Positions 1 through 6,524 of a DNA stretch of 10,952 nucleotides are shown one piece after another. Where the stretch lies: assembly GCA_029907045.1 (NCBI GenBank), contig JARYMR010000042.1:1-10952 (forward strand), in the 5' to 3' direction. This DNA comes from Candidatus Bathyarchaeota archaeon. GTDB taxonomy: Archaea > Thermoproteota > Bathyarchaeia > Bathyarchaeales > UBA233. The translations under genes and the position numbers were made by a program. The notes beneath the pieces were generated by a model. That model searched no databases. It saw only the letters and a program-made list of their open reading frames with translations, and was not told the DNA's origin. Positions within the stretch are counted from its first letter, which is position 1; each line of letters opens with the position of its first letter.

Positions 1-577
1 CTTCTTCTAACTCCACCTTACAATCTTCACAAACAAATTCTCCATTAACCTCTTTCAAGTTTTCAGACCATCCTCCACAGCGGTCACAGTATCCGGCAAG
101 AGGAGAAGCTTCTTCAGTGCTTTCTTGGGCTCTGTTTTCACCTTCTATAAGCGCCCGTTCCTGGATGGTTTCTACAAGTTCGGGCATAACTGCCAAAATG
201 TCTTTGCTCGAAACCAACCCAATAAGCTGTCCCTTATAAACGACTCCCAACCTTCTTATGTTTAAACGGCTCATTCTTCTCGCTGCTTCATTAATTGTTT
301 CATGAGGTTCTATGGTGATTAAGGGTGAAGTCATAACTTCTTTTGTTCGGATAGAATCTGGCTTAACATTTTTGGCTAAAACTCTGGCAACTAAATCTCT
401 TTCTGTAATTATCCCTAATGGTTTTCCTTCCTTGTTCGTCACTATTATGCAGCCCAAACCATGCTTATCCATCAATTCTGCAGCCTTGTTGATAGGTGCA
501 TCTTCTTCTATAGTTATAACTGGGCTACTCATAACATCTCTTACCAGCATCCTCGACCTTAATCCAATTTCAGCCAT
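1..577 (-). CDS. CBS-domain pair protein with C-terminal zinc ribbon (3' end cut by window)
   Basis: The reverse strand reads from ATG at 577 to the window edge without a stop, giving 192 codons. Two CBS domains are visible at about residues 10-68 and 76-134, each closing with the usual strand-turn motif (GIITERDLV at 55-63, GLVSSKDIL at 120-128). CBS pairs (Bateman modules) bind adenine nucleotides or related ligands and act as energy or ligand sensors. After an acidic linker (about 140-160) comes a C-x2-C ... C-x2-C set (C164, C167, C183, C186) that should form a zinc ribbon. Start choice is uncertain: in-frame TTG at 586 and GTG at 625 lie upstream of any stop, and the upstream codons read like basic protein sequence. 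ATG 577 was chosen because the first CBS domain begins just after it. The ligand and target are unknown. The gene diverges from the DUF4438 gene. Confidence 0.85.
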   Translation of the reverse strand, partial: MAEIGLRSRMLVRDVMSSPVITIEEDAPINKAAELMDKHGLGCIIVTNKEGKPLGIITERDLVARVLAKNVKPDSIRTKEVMTSPLITIEPHETINEAARRMSRLNIRRLGVVYKGQLIGLVSSKDILAVMPELVETIQERALIEGENRAQESTEEASPLAGYCDRCGGWSENLKEVNGEFVCEDCKVELEE

Positions 578-648
578 TCTTTTCAACCACTGATAGACCT
601 TGCACCTTTTTAGGTTAAGCTTCACTCAACTCAAAATAAACAACATGC

Positions 649-658
649 TTTTAAAACT
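649..658 (-). promoter_or_regulatory. Possible TATA box of the CBS-domain gene
   Basis: The reverse strand has GTTTTAAAAG here, an AT-rich block about 26 bases upstream of position 627. That would put transcription start within a couple of bases of the in-frame GTG at 625 and leave open a leaderless longer form of the CBS protein. The assignment rests only on position and composition. The rest of the 578-753 gap holds no gene that I can support. Confidence 0.3.
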
Positions 659-753
659 TGCCGTGTCACATGAAAAACTAATTAAGATGTTTTACCAAAA
701 GGTTCCGTCTAACATGGGAGGAATGATAAACGTTAAAAATAAATGTTGAAAAA

Positions 754-1620
754 TTGGTGAAAATATCTGTTGTAGGCGAAGTAGCCAGCCCAGTTTATGG
801 AAGAGACATTTATAGGGTTTCCGCCCAAGGAATTCCAATGGTTTTGCCAGGAGTCGGCGGAATCACATATAACGTGCGTGTGGGCGACCCCGCCTGCGGA
901 TGGGAAGCAGACCATGTTGAACCAGGCGTAAGCTTAGAGAATAAAGAGAACGACCCACGCTATGGGCAAGGAGCAAACACGGCTTTTAATGTGCTTTCAT
1001 GCGTTGGAAACGAGGCAGTTGTGGTTGGAGGCGAAGCTAAAGGCACAAAAGGAGTTGTAACTGGAAAACATGGCGGAATAGAGCATGTGCTTGTTGATTT
1101 TCAGCCCGAAACCCTTGAAAAGCTCATGCTAGGCGACAAAGTTCTCATTAAAGCCTTCGGCGTAGGCTTAAAACTTTTAGACTTTCCAGAAGTGAAAGTC
1201 ATGAATATGGATCCACGTTTTCTTGAAGCTTTAGATCCGAAGCCCAATGGCGACAAATTGGAAGTTCCTGTCACGCATGTGATTCCTGCGGCCATAATGG
1301 GTTCTGGTTTGGGGGCAAACCAAACATATTCTGGGGATTATGACATTCAACTCTTTGATGAAAGCACTCGGAAGGAGTATGGGCTTGACGATTTGAGGCT
1401 TGGCGATTTAGTGGCAATCCTTGACGCAGACCACTCTTACGGGCGAATATACAAGAAAGGCGCCATATCCGTTGGCATAGTCGTTCACACAAACTGCGTC
1501 ACCTCTGGTCACGGACCTGGAGTTACCACTCTCTTCACGTCTTCAACTGGAAAGATTATTCCAAAAATTGATGCGAAGGCTAATATTGCTTCGATTTTGA
1601 AGTTGAGAACAGATATATAA
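754..1620 (+). CDS. DUF4438 family protein
   Basis: This 288-residue protein matches by eye the DUF4438 family of archaea and Thermotogae, whose biochemical role is not established. Family-like stretches are the N-terminal VVGEVASPVYGRD, the glycine-rich GVGGITYNVRVGDPACGW (about 33-50), EADHVEPGVSLEN (about 51-63), and a C-terminal half with DADHSYGRI and TNCVTSGHGPG. There is no signal peptide or membrane segment, so it should be cytosolic. The start is TTG 754, immediately followed by an in-frame GTG at 757. Neither has a well-spaced Shine-Dalgarno sequence; a strong GGGAGG lies too far upstream (716-721). Codons just upstream of 754 (NVEK and before) still look like protein, so the true N terminus may differ (see findings). 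The S26e gene follows 46 bp later on the same strand. The family call is fairly secure; the function is unknown. Confidence 0.85.
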   Translation: MVKISVVGEVASPVYGRDIYRVSAQGIPMVLPGVGGITYNVRVGDPACGWEADHVEPGVSLENKENDPRYGQGANTAFNVLSCVGNEAVVVGGEAKGTKGVVTGKHGGIEHVLVDFQPETLEKLMLGDKVLIKAFGVGLKLLDFPEVKVMNMDPRFLEALDPKPNGDKLEVPVTHVIPAAIMGSGLGANQTYSGDYDIQLFDESTRKEYGLDDLRLGDLVAILDADHSYGRIYKKGAISVGIVVHTNCVTSGHGPGVTTLFTSSTGKIIPKIDAKANIASILKLRTDI

Positions 1621-1650
1621 GGTGGCTTCGCTTTATTATTGTTAGTATCT

Positions 1651-1656
1651 GAGGAG
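1651..1656 (+). promoter_or_regulatory. Ribosome binding site of the S26e gene
   Basis: GAGGAG sits 10 bases upstream of the TTG at 1667. It supports that unusual start codon, since the S26e family sequence begins right there. Confidence 0.6.
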
Positions 1657-1666
1657 TAGAAAGAAT

Positions 1667-1960
1667 TTGCCTTATAAAAGAAAGAGTCGCGGCAGGTCAA
1701 AGGGTGGAAAAGGCAGCAGCGGCGTTGTTCAGTGTGCTATGTGTGGGCAACTAGTTCCCCGAGATAAAGCCAAAAAAGTTACTAGTAGACGTTCGATCGT
1801 TGATCCTCAGTTGGCTAAGGAGCTTCGTCAGAAGGGAACCTATCTGTCTTCTTGGGTTGATACTAAATATTATTGTATTTCTTGTGCTGTGCATCGCGGT
1901 ATTGTGAAGGTTAGGGCTCGGGAAGAAAGGCGCAGCCGTTTACGTCCCAGAAGGTTTTAG
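1667..1960 (+). CDS. rps26e: Small ribosomal subunit protein S26e (eS26)
   Basis: This 97-residue, very basic protein is a clear S26e, a small-subunit ribosomal protein shared by eukaryotes and some archaea. In eukaryotes it sits near the mRNA exit channel and the 3' end of the small rRNA. The N-terminal KRKSRGRSKGGKG block, the VQCxxCGxLVPRDKA segment, the RRSIVDPQ segment and the YYCISCAVHRGIVKVRAREERR segment are all typical. Four cysteines (C23, C26, C70, C73) form the zinc site. The length fits the family. The start is TTG with GAGGAG upstream. It follows DUF4438 after 46 bp and could be co-transcribed. Its last 21 bases overlap the 3' end of the convergent lipid-synthase gene. S26e is a useful lineage marker: it points to the TACK side of the archaea rather than most Euryarchaeota. 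Confidence 0.96.
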   Translation: MPYKRKSRGRSKGGKGSSGVVQCAMCGQLVPRDKAKKVTSRRSIVDPQLAKELRQKGTYLSSWVDTKYYCISCAVHRGIVKVRAREERRSRLRPRRF

Positions 1961-2554
1961 TTTTTTATAAACATGCAAACTTCTCTGCAATACTGTTAGG
2001 TTTGAGAGGATTGCAAGTAAAATTATGCCAGCGTTCATTACTGCTTGTGTTTGCATTTGCCAAAGGAATGCTATTATGGTTGTTATAGCCAATAGGATTA
2101 TGCGTTCAGCCCTTTCAGCCAACCCTATCGACTCCATTTTTAATCCAGCTGCTTCGGCTCTCGCACGACTATAACTCACCAGTAAAGAGCCTATTAGGGC
2201 TATTAAACCCCAAATGGCGTCGCATAATCCGCCCAAAATTATTCCCATATAAACTATGGCGTCAGCATACCTATCCAATAAAGAGTCTAAGAAGCCACCG
2301 AAGGATGTTGCCTTCTGATACGCTCTTGCTATTACGCCGTCTAATGCGTCGCAAAAACCTGAAAGCAGAAGGAGGATTGTTGCGAGGAAGAGGTAAAGCA
2401 TGCTTGTTTGCCATTGCATATATGCCATGGCTGCGAGGAAAGCCAAGAGTATGCCGATTAAGCTTATCATGTTAGGTGTTAAACCTATTTTGTTGGCTGC
2501 TTCTGCCTCGGCAAGGAGCATTTTTTGGATTTTTTCTTTAAGTTTTGTAAGCAT
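1940..2554 (-). CDS. CDP-alcohol phosphatidyltransferase, likely archaetidylinositol phosphate synthase
   Basis: This 204-residue integral membrane enzyme transfers a polar head group onto a CDP-activated lipid (CDP-archaeol in archaea), releasing CMP. The full family signature D-x2-D-G-x2-A-R-x8-G-x3-D-x3-D is present with D69, D72, G73, A76, R77, G86, D90 and D94; these acidic residues bind the metal and the CDP moiety. Around it are about six hydrophobic segments (roughly 30-46, 52-68, 100-125, 150-165 and 170-190), and the N-terminal NKIGLTPNMISLIG motif is typical of the family. By length and sequence it fits the archaeal inositol-phosphate/archaetidylinositol phosphate synthase group, but head-group specificity (inositol phosphate, serine or glycerol phosphate) cannot be read with certainty. 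ATG at 2554 is the only reasonable start. The gene is convergent with S26e (21 bp overlap) and divergent from the DUF1805 gene. Confidence 0.9.
   Translation of the reverse strand: MLTKLKEKIQKMLLAEAEAANKIGLTPNMISLIGILLAFLAAMAYMQWQTSMLYLFLATILLLLSGFCDALDGVIARAYQKATSFGGFLDSLLDRYADAIVYMGIILGGLCDAIWGLIALIGSLLVSYSRARAEAAGLKMESIGLAERAERIILLAITTIIAFLWQMQTQAVMNAGIILLAILSNLTVLQRSLHVYKKLKPSGT
1961..1966 (+). terminator. Oligo-T stretch directly after S26e stop
   Basis: Six T residues follow the TAG stop of S26e immediately. Archaeal RNA polymerase commonly terminates at such T-runs without a hairpin. The run lies inside the 3' end of the opposing gene, so the two transcripts would overlap. The position is suggestive but not proof. 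Confidence 0.4.
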
Positions 2555-2586
2555 ATGATTGTCGCCGTTTATTTTAGGGAGCGATT

Positions 2587-2597
2587 GTTATTTAAGC
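2587..2597. promoter_or_regulatory. Shared TATA-like element between divergent genes
   Basis: The block TTATTTAAGCG on the plus strand (CGCTTAAATAA on the minus) lies centrally in the 83-bp gap. Counting about 26 bases outward puts transcription starts near 2618 for the DUF1805 gene and near 2566 for the phosphatidyltransferase gene, leaving leaders of about 20 and 12 bases. One AT-rich element could therefore serve both directions. This is inference from spacing only. Confidence 0.35.
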
Positions 2598-2625
2598 GTG
2601 TAAAGATAAATTTGTTTAGCAAAAA

Positions 2626-2630
2626 GGGTG
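2626..2630 (+). promoter_or_regulatory. Ribosome binding site of the DUF1805 gene
   Basis: GGGTG lies 7 bases before the ATG at 2638 and pairs with the archaeal 16S rRNA 3' end (CACCUCC). It supports this start. Confidence 0.5.
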
Positions 2631-2637
2631 TTGAGTT

Positions 2638-2931
2638 ATGATTAATGTGGCGTCTTTAAAGGTTGATGGCAAAACTTGTTTTGGTTTGCGTGTGGAGCTT
2701 CCAGATTCGCCGCCGCTTTTGGTCATCATAGCAGATAAGGGTTTTATTATGTGCGGATTTTTGAACATGGACGCTGCAGAACGTCTAGGCGTAGCAGCAG
2801 CTATGGTTAGTGGCGTCAAAACCTTCAATAACGTCTTAAACGCTGAAGTTAGGGCAGTTACGAGTAAAGCTGAAAAGTTTGGCGTTAAAGCTGGAATGAA
2901 AGGCGCAGAAGCTTTGAAACTTATGTTTTAG
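2638..2931 (+). CDS. DUF1805 (YunC-like) domain protein
   Basis: This 97-residue protein consists of a single DUF1805 domain, a small fold known from Bacillus YunC and many archaeal proteins; no activity has been settled for the family. Recognisable features are the central DKGFIMCGFLN stretch (residues 33-43, with C39 and G40), the VAAAMVSGVKTFNNVLNAEV segment with its conserved G-V-x-T-F, and a C-terminal A-x3-G(V)-x-G-x-K-G-x-E-A-L pattern. It is soluble, with no signal peptide or membrane helix. The start is ATG with GGGTG before it. It stands alone, divergent from the lipid synthase and 137 bp ahead of the uracil-DNA glycosylase gene on the same strand. The family call is good; the cellular role is unknown. 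Confidence 0.85.
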   Translation: MINVASLKVDGKTCFGLRVELPDSPPLLVIIADKGFIMCGFLNMDAAERLGVAAAMVSGVKTFNNVLNAEVRAVTSKAEKFGVKAGMKGAEALKLMF

Positions 2932-3019
2932 GCCTTTCCATGTTTGTTTGGCTTTAAAACCAATACGAGATTACCCTCTCTAGGATTTTTGGTTGTGATG
3001 GTTACTTTTAGAATGCGCC

Positions 3020-3047
3020 AAATTTAAATTTGCACGATTTATAAAAC
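3020..3047 (+). promoter_or_regulatory. AT-rich promoter region of the uracil-DNA glycosylase gene
   Basis: Two candidate TATA boxes occur: AATTTAAATT at 3021-3030 and TTTATAAAA at 3039-3046. The first would start transcription near 3052, just before or within the AAGGAG at 3051-3056, giving a normal leader. The second would start it almost at the ATG and give a leaderless mRNA. The sequence alone does not decide between them. Confidence 0.4.
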
Positions 3048-3050
3048 AAA

Positions 3051-3056
3051 AAGGAG
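3051..3056 (+). promoter_or_regulatory. Ribosome binding site of the uracil-DNA glycosylase gene
   Basis: AAGGAG lies 12 bases before the ATG at 3069. The spacing is a little long, but the match to the anti-Shine-Dalgarno sequence is good and supports this start. Confidence 0.5.
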
Positions 3057-3068
3057 AACAGCAATATT

Positions 3069-3674
3069 ATGCCTACCAAAAAAGACCAGTTAGAAACAAT
3101 AGCTGCAGAAATCTTAAACTGTACAAAATGTCCGCTACATAAAACTCGCAAAAACGCTGTTCCTGGCGAAGGCAATCCAGATGCGGAAATAATGTTTGTT
3201 GGGGAGGCTCCTGGTTATTGGGAAGATGTTCAAGGTAAACCCTTTGTGGGCGCGGCTGGAAAATTTCTTGATACTTTATTGGCTAGTATAGGCTTTTTGA
3301 GAGATGATGTTTTCATTGGCAATGTTTTAAAGTGTAGACCGCCTGGAAACCGTGAGCCCGCGCCAAAAGAAATTCAAACGTGTACCCCCTACTTGGATAG
3401 GCAAATTAGAATTATCCAGCCCAAATTTATCGTCACTTTAGGGAATTATTCCACAGCTTACATTTTTTCAAAAGCTAATCTATTCTTCATCAGCATAACG
3501 CAGGTGCATGGAAAAATCTATGAAGCATCAATTTTGGGCATGCCTATGACAGTTTTTCCAACGTTTCATCCAGCTGCAGCCCTTTACGGCGCCAAATACA
3601 AAGAAGAACTAACCAATGATTTTCAAAAACTGAAAAGTGAACTTACAAAAAGAGGATTAATCAAATTTTCCTGA
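3069..3674 (+). CDS. udg: Family 4 uracil-DNA glycosylase, [4Fe-4S] type
   Basis: This 201-residue repair enzyme removes uracil from DNA, where it arises mainly by cytosine deamination, leaving an abasic site for base excision repair. The family 4 motif 1 is GEAPG (45-49) extended by WEDVQGKPFVGAAG. Family 5 has GLAPG instead, and the glutamate at 46 supports family 4. NVLKCRPPGNREP (85-97) is the next family block, and HPAAAL (167-172) is motif 3 with the conserved histidine. Four cysteines, C18, C21, C89 and C105, have the C-x2-C ... C-x15-C pattern of the iron-sulfur cluster. The length matches the family (about 190-220). The start is ATG with AAGGAG upstream. Its last 14 bases overlap the 3' end of the convergent DUF72 gene. 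The assignment is secure. Confidence 0.95.
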   Translation: MPTKKDQLETIAAEILNCTKCPLHKTRKNAVPGEGNPDAEIMFVGEAPGYWEDVQGKPFVGAAGKFLDTLLASIGFLRDDVFIGNVLKCRPPGNREPAPKEIQTCTPYLDRQIRIIQPKFIVTLGNYSTAYIFSKANLFFISITQVHGKIYEASILGMPMTVFPTFHPAAALYGAKYKEELTNDFQKLKSELTKRGLIKFS

Positions 3675-4572
3675 TAGATTTTATTTCGTTAAGAAGCTCT
3701 TCTACGTTTTGGTATGTTTTAGAAGGCAAGTCAGCCAAAAAAGTGTTAAGCCTTTCCTGTTTTCCTTCCTTCACTTCCACAACTCTCCATCCAACTTTCT
3801 TAATCAACATGCTTTTTGAAATTGGATAACGGGTCTTTGCTAAAACTTCTCTTAATGATTGTAAACCAGTGAAGCTTGTAACTTTTGGAAACTTTCCCCT
3901 AGCCAAATATTCTCTAAAGCGTATTGCATCCTCAAACATGGAAAGATTATTAAATAATACGTAAACCTCTTTTCCATTCTTCTCGTATGGCATAATGGAT
4001 TCCTTCAACCTTTGCAACTCTTCATCACTATACTGGTAATAATACATTTGCTCACCTAACCCGTGAAGCCTAAAATAAGCTATTTCACTTACATAGGCTG
4101 GCATAACCCTAAATGGGTCAGTGACATGCGAAACATTAACCTTTTCTAAAACCGTCTTAAGCTTCTGATAGGTTTCTGGAGTTTCCCAAGCTGGTCCCCG
4201 AGTCTCCCAAACCAAAATCAAACTTTCACGGTTTACTTTTTTGAAGAATTTTTCTGCATCTCCAAGTTTTTCTGGTCTGAAAGAGCCGGGCGTTTGAATG
4301 AGCAGTATTTTTGAATTTAAAATTTTGCATATTTTTTTCATTTTTTCAAAAGCTTGAAGACATGCGTCTGTGACTTTCATTTTTTCTTTGTGGCTTATGT
4401 CTTGATGCGCCTTTACCGTGAACTCGAAAGTTTCTGGCGCCTTCTTCCGCCAACCTTCTACTGTTTCCATGCGGGGATACTGATAAAAGGTGCTGTTCAG
4501 TTCTACGAGGCTAAAGTTTTCATAGTATTTTTTCATTGACGTAGGGAAACCGCAACACCCAACTCTGATCAT
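3661..4572 (-). CDS. DUF72 family TIM-barrel protein with C-terminal extension
   Basis: This 303-residue protein is a DUF72 (YecE-like) member, a predicted TIM barrel of unknown activity. Typical features are the N-terminal GCCGFP (5-10), VELNSTFYQYPR (23-34), the W-x3-APETFEFTVKAHQDISH block (41-61), LLIQTPGSFRP in the middle, and AYFRLHGLG near residue 170. The YVLFNNLSMFEDAIRF segment corresponds to the usual YVYFNN...A..NA region. Most family members are about 230-270 residues; this one continues with roughly 50 extra, mostly basic and helical residues after the barrel. ATG at 4572 is 13 bp downstream of the regulator gene's stop, with a weak GCGGTAG before it, so the two genes are probably one transcript. 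No membrane segment was seen. The family call is firm; the function is unknown. Confidence 0.88.
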   Translation of the reverse strand: MIRVGCCGFPTSMKKYYENFSLVELNSTFYQYPRMETVEGWRKKAPETFEFTVKAHQDISHKEKMKVTDACLQAFEKMKKICKILNSKILLIQTPGSFRPEKLGDAEKFFKKVNRESLILVWETRGPAWETPETYQKLKTVLEKVNVSHVTDPFRVMPAYVSEIAYFRLHGLGEQMYYYQYSDEELQRLKESIMPYEKNGKEVYVLFNNLSMFEDAIRFREYLARGKFPKVTSFTGLQSLREVLAKTRYPISKSMLIKKVGWRVVEVKEGKQERLNTFLADLPSKTYQNVEELLNEIKSIRKI

Positions 4573-4585
4573 TCTACCGCGCTCA

Positions 4586-5353
4586 TTATGCGCTTATTTT
4601 TGGTGGTGGGCGGACTGGTTTTCCAAGTTTTCTGCGAAGTGCAATGCGATAAAGTTTCCTCAAAGACTTAATTAACTGCTCAACAGTTGGCAAACTAGAA
4701 TATATAAGTGGGATACGGTCATACTCCGCCAGTCTTATTGAATGTTCATCTGGTTTGACGCCTTGGAAAACCACAACCCGTGGCTTCAAATTGTTCAAGC
4801 GCACAATCAGCATGGGCGAGTTCTCATTTCCAATGTTTGTAAAAACAAGTGCACGCTCTGTTGTGGCGCCGAAAAGTTGTGAATACTCCAAACCTGAAAG
4901 GGTTTCAATAGCTCTTTTCTCGTCAATAACTGTATACCCATAAACCTCTTTAACAAAAGTGCTTGCGCATGCGACTATCTCGCCTTTTATGGCTTTGCAT
5001 AAGTATTCAACGCGAACAGGTATGGGAAATTCCCTAAGGTCAAGTATAGCGACACTTGGCGAACTGGTCAACTTTGCAAATTCACGGATAAAACGGCTTC
5101 CTCGTTCCTCATCAATCTTCAATAAAGCCCAAACAAACCTCCTAACAAACTTTGTTCCCGGGCTTTCTCGCCTTCCGCTCTCGTAATCGCTAATAACCGA
5201 AGGCGCTATAACCATCTTATCAGAAAGGCTTGTCTGTGAAATGGCAAAAAGTTCCCGCCATTTCCGCATGGTGGCGCCTGGCCTGTTTGATAGGATTATT
5301 TCTCCAGCAATTCTCCTCGCTAAAACTTCTCGAATGCTTGGAGATACAGCCAT
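4586..5353 (-). CDS. XRE/HTH_3-type predicted transcriptional regulator (COG1709-like)
   Basis: This 255-residue protein has an N-terminal Cro/C1-type helix-turn-helix at about 28-66. The second helix is near SQTSLSDK (39-46) and the recognition helix near APSVISDYESGRR (50-62). The preceding IAGEIILSNRPGATMRKWRE segment and the long C-terminal domain match what I recall of an archaeal regulator family (COG1709). The C-terminal half (about 100-235) has alternating strands and helices, for example VRLNNLKPRVVVFQGVKPDE then IPLIYSSLPTVEQLIKSLRKL, suggestive of a small-molecule-binding fold, but no ligand can be named. The tail is basic and proline-rich. The ATG start at 5353 fits; TAA is followed at once by an in-frame TGA. 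The neighbouring DUF72 gene starts 13 bp downstream and may be its target or merely its partner. Regulator call good; regulon unknown. Confidence 0.85.
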   Translation of the reverse strand: MAVSPSIREVLARRIAGEIILSNRPGATMRKWRELFAISQTSLSDKMVIAPSVISDYESGRRESPGTKFVRRFVWALLKIDEERGSRFIREFAKLTSSPSVAILDLREFPIPVRVEYLCKAIKGEIVACASTFVKEVYGYTVIDEKRAIETLSGLEYSQLFGATTERALVFTNIGNENSPMLIVRLNNLKPRVVVFQGVKPDEHSIRLAEYDRIPLIYSSLPTVEQLIKSLRKLYRIALRRKLGKPVRPPPKISA

Positions 5354-5400
5354 GCCCTACGACCTTCCAATCCGCTAAGTCTTCCTTTAAAACAATGCGA

Positions 5401-5411
5401 AGTATAAAACT
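5401..5411 (-). promoter_or_regulatory. Likely TATA box of the regulator-DUF72 pair
   Basis: The reverse strand reads AGTTTTATACT here, about 50 bases before the ATG at 5353. Transcription would start near 5380 and the leader would contain GGAAGG-type purine stretches. This supports separate transcription of the two-gene unit from the upstream synthetase gene. Confidence 0.45.
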
Positions 5412-5430
5412 GTACCGTTTTTAAAGAATA

Positions 5431-5437
5431 TAAAAAG
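5431..5437 (-). terminator. T-rich terminator after the asparagine synthetase-like gene
   Basis: About 10 bases past the TAA stop the reverse strand runs CCTTTTTATATTCTTT, an oligo-T region of the kind used for intrinsic termination in archaea. No strong hairpin precedes it. Confidence 0.4.
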
Positions 5438-5446
5438 GTGGGTGTG

Positions 5447-6487
5447 TTATAGGATTGATTCCTTGTTTAGCGGGAAAGCTGTTGTGGCTCTTATGTCATT
5501 GGTTCCAAGCACAAATTGTGTTACTCTGTTTAGTCCTATGCCGCATCCAGAATGTAATGGTCTGTTTTTCTTGTAAAAATCAAGGTACCATTTGAAGTCT
5601 TCTATGCTTCCGCCTCTTTCAACCAGCTGTTTGAACATTGTTGAATTTATTAGTCTTTGATAAAGTTTCTCGTATCTGTATTCTCTTTCTGCTGCTCCTA
5701 CAGCTTCTCCGCTAAGCGGTAAGAGCAAGTCTGCGCTGTTGACGATTTCTGGGTTTTCGTCGTTTTCCCTCATGTTGAAGAATTTTATGGGTTTTGGAAA
5801 ATGCGTCACAAAGAGTGGTTGGTTGCCGTTCATTTGAACAAGGGTCTTTTCATGGTGGCTTTTGAGGTCATCGCCCCATTTGACTCCATATTCTGTTAGA
5901 AGCCCAACGGCTTCTGTGTAGGTTATCCTTTCAAAAGGCCTCTTGATTTTTCTAAGTCTTTCCACGTTTATATCCAAAAGTTGAAGCTCCTTTTCGCATT
6001 CCTCGATTGCGCAGTTTATCATTGAACAAATTGTTCCTTCCACATGCGCTAAGAGTTCTTGAAAGTTGCCAGCAAACTCCAACTCGATTAGGGTGAACTC
6101 TGTTAAGTGTCGTTCATCGGCTAATGGCTCTGCTCTGAAGCTTGGTCCAATACACCAGACTTTTTCAAGGAAAGGCGTCAAAACTTCAAGGTATAGTTGT
6201 GCTGTTTGGCTTAGGTATCCCTGTTGTCCAAAATAATCCAGTTGAAACATTGTCGCAATATTTTCACAAGCGCCAGTTGCCTTTGTTATGTGAGGAACAG
6301 TTACTTCAATAAATCCGTGTTCTTCAAAGTAGTTTCTTGCTCCATTCAAAAGTTTTGATTCAATCTTCACAACCGAGTGGATTTCCCTTGTTGAAAGCAG
6401 TTCTTGTCTGTTTTTTGTATCATAGAGTAGGCTTAGGTTTAGTTTTTTCTCAGAAATTTTCTCAATCTCATTAATTTGGGTCTCCAA
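5447..6487 (-). CDS. AsnRS-related archaeal asparagine synthetase (AS-AR type)
   Basis: This is a class II aminoacyl-tRNA synthetase catalytic core of the AspRS/AsnRS group without the OB-fold anticodon-binding domain. Numbered on the longest frame from TTG 6538, motif 1 ends at about P82, motif 2 is FRAEP...HLTEFTLIELEF (134-155, R135) and motif 3 is G331-x-G-x-G335-x2-R338. QTAQLYLE (111-118) matches the amino-acid site loop. In Pyrococcus an AsnRS paralogue of this build makes asparagine from aspartyl-adenylate and ammonia; that is the likely role here. I prefer a start at TTG 6487 (346 residues) because TTTATAAG at 6523-6516 looks like the TATA box and lies inside the longer frame; GTG 6496 is another option. 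The EamA gene ends 20 bp before the longer frame. A stray tRNA-acylating or other amino-acid-activating role is the main alternative. Confidence 0.82.
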   Translation of the reverse strand: METQINEIEKISEKKLNLSLLYDTKNRQELLSTREIHSVVKIESKLLNGARNYFEEHGFIEVTVPHITKATGACENIATMFQLDYFGQQGYLSQTAQLYLEVLTPFLEKVWCIGPSFRAEPLADERHLTEFTLIELEFAGNFQELLAHVEGTICSMINCAIEECEKELQLLDINVERLRKIKRPFERITYTEAVGLLTEYGVKWGDDLKSHHEKTLVQMNGNQPLFVTHFPKPIKFFNMRENDENPEIVNSADLLLPLSGEAVGAAEREYRYEKLYQRLINSTMFKQLVERGGSIEDFKWYLDFYKKNRPLHSGCGIGLNRVTQFVLGTNDIRATTAFPLNKESIL

Positions 6488-6515
6488 GACCCACACCGAC
6501 AATCCTATGTTTACA

Positions 6516-6524
6516 CTTATAAAT
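6516..6524 (-). promoter_or_regulatory. TATA box of the asparagine synthetase-like gene
   Basis: The reverse strand reads ATTTATAAG, a near-consensus archaeal TATA box preceded by a purine-rich CACAAAA that could be the BRE. Transcription would begin about 26 bases on, near 6494-6490. That leaves TTG 6487 as the first usable start, with almost no leader. Confidence 0.5.

Noticed and set aside
312..593. Plus-strand open frame of 93 codons, hydrophobic
   Set aside because: It is the antisense of the clear CBS-domain gene on the reverse strand, which has conserved domains; the plus frame has no recognisable family.
3069..3674. Family 5 uracil-DNA glycosylase instead of family 4
   Set aside because: Motif 1 is GEAPG with the glutamate, and the protein has the family 4 cysteine layout; family 5 has GLAPG.
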